Positions 58,737 to 64,000 of a stretch of 64,000 bases of DNA are shown here, in pieces. The notes beneath the pieces were generated by a model, which ran no database searches, was not told the DNA's origin, and saw nothing but the letters and a program-made list of their open reading frames with translations. The position numbers and the translations under genes are program-made. Source of the DNA: Spisula solida (Eukaryota > Mollusca > Bivalvia > Venerida > Mactridae); assembly GCA_947247005.1 (NCBI GenBank), contig OX365955.1:46789822-46853821 (forward strand), in the 5' to 3' direction. Position 1 is the first letter of the stretch; each line of letters starts with the position of its first letter.

Positions 58737-59769
58737 CATAGCTGCTATAGATCCTCGTATACCTGATACTTGTTATTCATTGGCTAAATCGCCCGTAAAT
58801 TTGCTTCAACTACAACTTTATTTACGTAATTATGACATTGCAGAGGCAGCTTATTTAATGGAGGGATTTACGAATGGCTTTTCACTTCAATACTCGGGGC
58901 CTAGAATAGCCCGCGATTCTAAAAATCTTGGATCTGCCTCGGGTAATCCTGAAATAGTTTGTCTCGGGTCCTTTTACGGATCGTCCATTCAGCAACTTAA
59001 TAGTATCACCTATAGGGTTGGTTCCCAAAAAGGCTTCAGGGGAATACAGAATGATACACCATCTGTCTCACCCCCGGGGGAATCTATCAATGATTTCATA
59101 GACCCGGTTCAATATACCAGCTTTGATTCAGCGGTACAACTAATACAAGACTTAGGTAAAGGCTGTCAGCTTTTCAAGGTTGATATTAAAAGTGCATTTA
59201 GACTTATCCCGATAAAGCCCGCTGATTTTCATTTACTGGGTTTCAAATTTGAAGAAAAATTCTACTTTGATAAGGCCCTTCCGTTTGGTGCTTCAATAAG
59301 TTGCATTACATTCGAGCGATTTTCGCGTTTTCTAGAACATTGTGTAATATCCAAAATGTCGTCGGGCAAGCTTTTGCACTATTTAGACGACTTTTTAGGC
59401 GGCGACCAATCATCAGAACAATGTTCGGTAGCTTTACAAATATTCAGGGACACTATGTTAGAACTTAATGTACCGCTGGCAGATGAAAAGACTGAAGGTC
59501 CGACACCAAAACTAGTCTTTTTAGGGCTCGAACTTGATTCTCATGAGATGGTGGTTCGTTTACCAAAAGCCAAAATAGAGGAGATTATCTCCAAAATTAA
59601 GGAAATGTTAAGCAAACCGAAATCAACTTTAAGGCAGGTACAGTCCTTAATAGGTTCATTGAATTTCTGTTGTAGAGCCATAGTCTCGGGCCGACCATTT
59701 ATTCGGCGTTTAATAAGCGCAACGTGTGATCTGTCAAAAGCTCATCATCGTATTCGATTAAACCAATAA
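58615..59769 (+). CDS. Ngaro-like reverse transcriptase
   Basis: 384 open codons, overlapping the gag tail; no clear ATG near the start, so it may be made by frameshift or reinitiation. Motifs: 'PVNLLQLQLYL' lead, 'LFKVDIKSAFRLIPI' (motif A Asp), 'KALPFGASISCITFERFSRF' (motif B), 'LLHYLDDFLGG' (catalytic Y-x-D-D), 'VFLGLELDS' and 'LRQVQSLIGSLNFCCRAI' (connection to RNase H). All RT catalytic residues are present. The frame stops at 59769, just before the RNase H relic, where the usual element continues in one polyprotein. Confidence 0.87.
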   Translation: MATRRVHQRAKPLLSPMIILFEATITLGHSVHEAGAVQQTNIAAIDPRIPDTCYSLAKSPVNLLQLQLYLRNYDIAEAAYLMEGFTNGFSLQYSGPRIARDSKNLGSASGNPEIVCLGSFYGSSIQQLNSITYRVGSQKGFRGIQNDTPSVSPPGESINDFIDPVQYTSFDSAVQLIQDLGKGCQLFKVDIKSAFRLIPIKPADFHLLGFKFEEKFYFDKALPFGASISCITFERFSRFLEHCVISKMSSGKLLHYLDDFLGGDQSSEQCSVALQIFRDTMLELNVPLADEKTEGPTPKLVFLGLELDSHEMVVRLPKAKIEEIISKIKEMLSKPKSTLRQVQSLIGSLNFCCRAIVSGRPFIRRLISATCDLSKAHHRIRLNQ

Positions 59770-59835
59770 ATTAGATTAGATCTACAAATGTGATTAATGT
59801 TTTTCGAAAAACACAATGGTATATCTTGTAACAAA

Positions 59836-60240
59836 TGAGGAGGTAGAGCTTTATACCGACAGCGAGGGTGGTGAAGGTTAAGGGTTTGGGGCTTATTTTC
59901 AAGGTCACTAGGGCGCGGCTAAATGGCCGAATTGGTGGAGAGAAAGCGGGATAACCTCAGACATCACCGTATTGGAGTTGTTTCCCATAGTAGTTGCTCT
60001 TTTTATATGGGGTCCGTTTCTTCAGAACAAAAAGATAATGTTTAACTGTGATAATTCAGCAGTAGTTCACATTATTAACAAGCTTACCTCAAAGTTCTCA
60101 AGGGTAATGAGCTTAGTTAGGGAATTAACGTAGAGAAGTTTAAAGATGAATATAGTAATCAAAGCTAAACATGTCGAGGGTCGTCTGAATTCCATTTGCG
60201 ACTCTTTATCACGGTTTCAGATAACGAAATTCAGGGAACT
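59836..60240 (+). pseudogene. Ngaro-like RNase H relic, three in-frame stops
   Basis: One frame reads 'ELYTDSEGGEG', stop, 'GFGAYFQGH', stop, 'WPNWWRESGITSDITVLELF', 'IMFNCDNSAVVHIIN', stop, 'KAKHVEGRLNSICDSLSRFQ'. The acidic residues of RNase H (Asp in YTD, Glu in LELF, Asp in NCDN) and the closing D-x-LSR box are visible. Stops occur at about 59878, 59908 and 60131. The recombinase frame begins by overlap near 60196. Confidence 0.8.
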
Positions 60241-61190
60241 CGCACCAGAGGCCGACACTACTCCTTACCAAGTACCAGTCTATCTATGGAACATCTTCAA
60301 ACTAGAGCTTATCATATAATATTATGTGGAATATCTGCCAATTCAAAAGCTACTTACTTAACAGCTTGTAACGTTTTCGGTAAATTTAGAGCTCAGTACT
60401 CATTACCAAACAAATGGCCTGCTCCACAAAAGCACTTGATTTTATTCATATCTTACTGCTTCGAAAAAGGAATGTCGCCTAATTCGATCACTACTGACAT
60501 ATCAGGGATAAACTATCAACACAAGATCCACGGTTACTATGATATTAATAGTGTGTTCTGCATAAAGAAAATAATTGAAGGTTAATGTCATCGAAACAGA
60601 ATTACAAAAGATACCAGGGCCCCTATAACAAGGCCCGTGTTAAAGTCAATTTGTGACGTCTTAGACTCGGTATGCTACAAATTATATTCGAGACAAAGTT
60701 GTTCTCAGCACTTTTTTGCCTTTCATACTTTGGTCTACTCCGAGTAAGCGAGCTCGTTGCCCCATCGCTGATAGAGTCAGGGAACCAAGTCAATTATTTA
60801 GATGTGAGTTTTACTGAGGGACAGAGTACGTTGATAATCCAATTAAATAAGTCTAAGACACGTCAGGGGGGTCCCCCTGTAATAATCAAACTTCCAAGAG
60901 AAAATACGCAAGTATGTCCGGTTCAGACAACCCTTGAGTTCATAGCTAGGAGACCGAGAGTAAATGGCCAATTCTTTTGCCATCAAAACGGTTCTCCCGT
61001 AACCAGGACCCAGTTTAGCTCGGTTCTCGCCAAAACTTTAAAACATACAAATCTTCCGGTTGAGAAGTATAAGTCACATAGCTTCCGAATAGGTAGAGCA
61101 ACAGATCTTGCTATTAAGGGAGTTAACTCACAAGCAATAATGAAGTTAGGTCGCTGGAATTCTAACGCCTATAAAACTTTCATTCGGTAA
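60196..61190 (+). pseudogene. Ngaro-like tyrosine recombinase, broken, catalytic Tyr replaced
   Basis: The N-terminal SAM-like half reads 'AYHIILCGISANSKATYLTA' to 'FCIKKIIEG' and hits a TAA at 60583. The same frame then reads 'DTRAPITRPVLKSICDVL', and a shift near 60670 opens the catalytic half. That half has 'YFGLLRVSELV' (first Arg), 'SHSFRIGRATDLA' (H-x-x-R) and 'LGRWNSNAYKTFIR'. At the place where the nucleophile Tyr is usual (Y-I-R) there is Phe (F-I-R). So it is inactive by stop, shift and probable active-site loss. Confidence 0.82.
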
Positions 61191-61228
61191 TTATATATTG
61201 ATTTCAACGTTCTTTATTCTTTTGATAT

Positions 61229-61792
61229 TTAGATGTGTGGATTCTAGGCGATTCCATCCCATATTGGGCAGGGGTTAGAGCGCATGCTTCAGGAAAACCG
61301 AACCTGAGGCTAAATACAAAGATAGCTTGGTGGGGAGTAAGAGGTTTCAGTTGGAGGTGGTTCCGGAGAAATATTGGAGCTCAAGTGCTTTTGTCATCAC
61401 CCCCTTCAACGATTGTCATAAATTTAGGCGGTAACGATCTTACTTCTTTATCGGCCCTTCAAATCAATAACTTGGTTAAAAGAGAGATAGAATACTTAAG
61501 ATCAGCTTACCCTAATGCTTTGCTGATTTGGATAGACATACATGTATAACAAAGGCGCGTTTGGTCTGGGGCGACCGGGGAGTGGATAACAATTGAAAAG
61601 AAAAGGAAGCGGGTCAATAGATTAGGTCACCAGTTTTTAAGACTAAGCGGTAAATTTGAAATTATCTGTCCTGATATTGATGCTAAGACAGGGTTTTATA
61701 GAGCAGACGGCATTCATTTGAATGAAGTCGGTCTGGAATTTTATTTAGACTATCTTAGGGATGCCTTAGAAAAAAAACATAGTTCCAACTAA
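61229..61792 (+). pseudogene. SGNH hydrolase domain of the Ngaro-like element, one stop
   Basis: 'VWILGDSIPYWAG' (block I Ser), 'GVRGFSW' (block II-like Gly), 'VINLGGNDLTSL' (block III Asn) and 'YRADGIHLNEVG' (block V Asp and His). One in-frame TAA at 61547 lies between blocks III and V; the frame then stays open to 61792. SGNH hydrolases of this type occur in some Ngaro elements; their role is unknown. Apart from the single stop the domain looks complete. Confidence 0.82.
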
Positions 61793-62044
61793 TTAAATCA
61801 GAATTTTGGGGGATAAATTTAGAGAATACAATTTATTGTGGCGAAAATTCAGTCGGCCGAGAGTTTAGCAGGCGTGTCATATGATTATATGAATATAATC
61901 TCCAAGTAACTTAATAAAATATGTCTCGTATTTCGTAGTGCCTTTCCGCAATGTTGACTCCCCGTCGGGGAGGGTATTATTGAAGTCCGAGTTTTCAAGT
62001 ATCTCAATTGCCCGGAATGTTGCTCACTATTTACGTATTGCCAG
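61793..62044. other. 3' flank of the Ngaro-like coding part
   Basis: Contains a small 'ctccccgtcggggag' stem at about 61962. Might belong to the element's terminal region, but no matching split repeat was found on the left side. Confidence 0.35.
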
Positions 62045-62365
62045 AACTTGCTATTGCTGACTTACGTTGCTATAAGTCAATTGCCACCATTGCTATTGCT
62101 GACTTATGTTGCTGTAAGTCAATTGCCACTATTGCTATTGCTGACTTATGTTGCTGTAAGTCAATTGCCACCATTGCTATTGCTGACTTATGTTGCTGTA
62201 AGTCAATTGCCACCATTGCTATTGCTGACTTTATGTTGCTATAAGTCACTTGCCACCATTGCTATTGCTGACATATGTTGCTATATGTCACTTGCCACTA
62301 TTGCTATTGTTGACTTATGTTGCTGTAAGTCATTTGACAGTACTGCTATAGCTGTCCGAGAATAA
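62045..62365. repeat. 42-bp tandem repeat, about seven units
   Basis: 'ctattgctgacttatgttgc' and 'tgtaagtcaattgccacc' repeat with a 42-base period (62051, 62093 and on). 42 is divisible by 3, so open frames run through it, but they are repeat read-through. Lies just 3' of the Ngaro-like element. Confidence 0.9.
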
Positions 62366-64000
62366 TTTGCTATCACTTGCTATCGCTGTTGTGTTGGGGT
62401 TGCTCCCGACCTGTTTGCGTTCATAGGGTTTGCCCATACAGGAATGGTAATCCCTAGTTTATTGCCATAGTGTAGCAACATCCCGTACTTACTATTAATT
62501 CACATTTGCTGGAATTCTAGCAATAAACACGCCTGCTCTTCTCTCCGCCGATAGTGTTTTCTCATTTACTATGTAGCCTGTTGTTTGCATCCCGGGCTCT
62601 AAATGAACGGCCTCACTATTCCAACTATATCATTTATTGATCGATAATTCGATTTCTATTATTTGATTATATATGTAACATTAAATGGTAGAACGTTAGT
62701 AACGTGTTGTCTTATCATTTTCAATCATAAAATAAAGGCATATTCCCAAAATGTATTTCAACATTTAAATGCACAAAAGAGGGTCTATTATGTACAATGG
62801 CTGTCAAAATGGCAGCCCAAATCTCTAAAATATTGAAAACAGCAGTTCTACTTATTTACAAGTACCCACAATATGATTTTGAAATCTTTTTCCCTTTTCA
62901 CTTTGTTTGCAATGTATGTTATAGTTGGCATCAGTAATATATGTATGTATTGTGTTTAATTAGATTTATTTAACAAGAGTGGGTGGGGTAAATATACATT
63001 CAAATTTGACAAATGTTATTGTACAGCTATTCCTTATGACACAATGGCTGTTCATCATGGTTGTATCTTGGAGGTTGTGAGTATCCAGGAATTGTCTGTA
63101 CCTTGTAGTTGCCAGTACACATAGTGCAATAAATGAGATACCACATGATAGTAAACATCCTATAAGACCATGGATGTTTGTACCTAGTGATTGTGAGTAT
63201 CCAGTAGTACTGTCTGCTCATAGTGTGTGTGAGTACCCTACAACACCAGAAATACGAGAGGTGCCCCACTTATATTTGAACACCGTTGAACATCCGATAT
63301 TTTCATGCTGATACACTGTAATCGAAATGTCTCTATACAGCCATATATATTATATTAATGTGTAGAGAAACATATGCACTCAATGTTTTTTATTTTTGCT
63401 GTTTAGTTAGACCCTAGATCAACAACTTGGTAGGGGATCGAAATGAGCTTTTTAAGACAGAAAACCCAAATTGATGGTGTAAATATTTATCGAGTGTAAT
63501 CAATGCTGCATTATCGTAAATATTCCAAAGTTCATGAATACAGGATTGTAAGACTTTGGCATTCACTATTCTGGTGTAATATTCTTGGAATTCGTTTTCT
63601 TAAGGTATCGAATAGTGTGATTGTGGTGGGGTATGGTGCTGAGTCTTGACCAAAACACCATGTTCCAGGCATGGTCGCCAGGAACGAGATGTGGCAAACA
63701 TTTTGTCCAAAAACTATTTTAAATGTTAGGAGCATAGTACTGTGCGCTTATTTTTCCCTTTGTATAATAAATATGAGTTCTATTTTTTTAGTTTTAACAA
63801 ACAACAGTTCAATTCATGCACCCGGGTGGGAATTCACTTTGTTTAAAGAATGTTAGCTTTTTGATAGTCTCGTAGACATTTCTCAAATAGCAATCTGTTC
63901 TGTTACCATAAATATCTCAATGATAAAGCATTATCTCAACAGAGATGACACAGTTATCAAAATTACCGTTCCGTTGTAGCATGTGCGGGGGTTTAAGACA
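62366..64000. other. No gene recognised
   Basis: AT-rich sequence with only short chance frames. 'gagtatccag' recurs at 63072 and 63194 in a short loosely repeated stretch. No RNA gene or mobile element could be supported. Confidence 0.45.

Larger units (their letters stand above)
57521..61792 (+). mobile_element. Ngaro-like tyrosine-recombinase retrotransposon, decayed
   Basis: Domain order on the plus strand: gag with CCCH and CxxC-H-C zinc motifs, reverse transcriptase, RNase H, tyrosine recombinase, SGNH hydrolase. This order, with an SGNH hydrolase after the recombinase, is known from Ngaro/DIRS-type elements. Every ORF except RT carries stops or shifts. Split direct repeats expected at the ends were not recognised, so the limits given are those of the coding part. 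Confidence 0.85.

Noticed and set aside
62008..62365. Two overlapping open frames of 78 and 105 codons
   Set aside because: Read-through of the 42-bp tandem repeat in two frames.

Overview
The window looks like repeat-rich, AT-rich genomic DNA of an invertebrate, most likely a bivalve mollusc. Supporting signs are spliceosomal introns with GT/AG borders, an NLR-type gene with a DZIP3-like HEPN domain, dispersed repeats with 'tgaccttgacc' arrays and (ACGG)n tails, a CR1/L2-like LINE, a Ngaro-like tyrosine-recombinase retroelement and Tc1-like transposons. The species cannot be read from the sequence. Nothing suggests bacterial DNA (no operons, no Shine-Dalgarno-led gene series).

Layout. 1-1310: 29-bp satellite. 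2572-3484: AGGTCA-rich dispersed repeat. 3958-9935: 63-bp satellite with a roughly 1.08-kb internal higher-order duplication, interrupted at 7174-7707 and by a foldback MITE at 7925-8457. 9936-13985: no recognisable gene, but one hairpin and one 280-bp tandem duplication. 13986-15218: a decayed Tc1-like transposon with perfect 23-bp terminal inverted repeats (TIRs) and a TA target duplication. 15171-23877 (minus strand): the one host gene I can support, a HEPN - coiled coil - NACHT - degenerate LRR protein in four phase-compatible exons. Its introns carry a gypsy-like gag relic, hairpins and dispersed repeats, and its stop codon lies inside the Tc1 end. 24655-25080 and 34020-34510: odd tracts built from CCAAAGAATTC-like words. 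26714-32012: CR1/L2-like LINE with an SGNH-esterase ORF1 and a damaged ORF2. 35160-41330: dispersed repeats, including a three-level nest. 41944-45405: a Tc1-like relic split by a 2721-bp element with 59-bp TIRs and a 5-bp duplication (ACATA). 45570-50360: repeat copies and long hairpins. 50400-55152: a 4.75-kb element with very long inverted arms, each arm carrying its own insertion. 57521-61792: a decayed Ngaro-like retroelement (gag, RT, RNase H, tyrosine recombinase, SGNH hydrolase). 62045-62365: 42-bp tandem repeat. The rest holds nothing I recognise.

The only likely functional host locus is the NLR-like gene, whose domain order suggests an intracellular sensor with a possible RNase effector. 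Three things about it deserve attention: the HEPN R-x4-H motif is split by an intron, the coiled coil is encoded by a 21-bp minisatellite in frame, and a transposon has replaced the C-terminal tail. All boundaries were read by eye without alignment software, so most repeat edges are good to about 10-30 bases.
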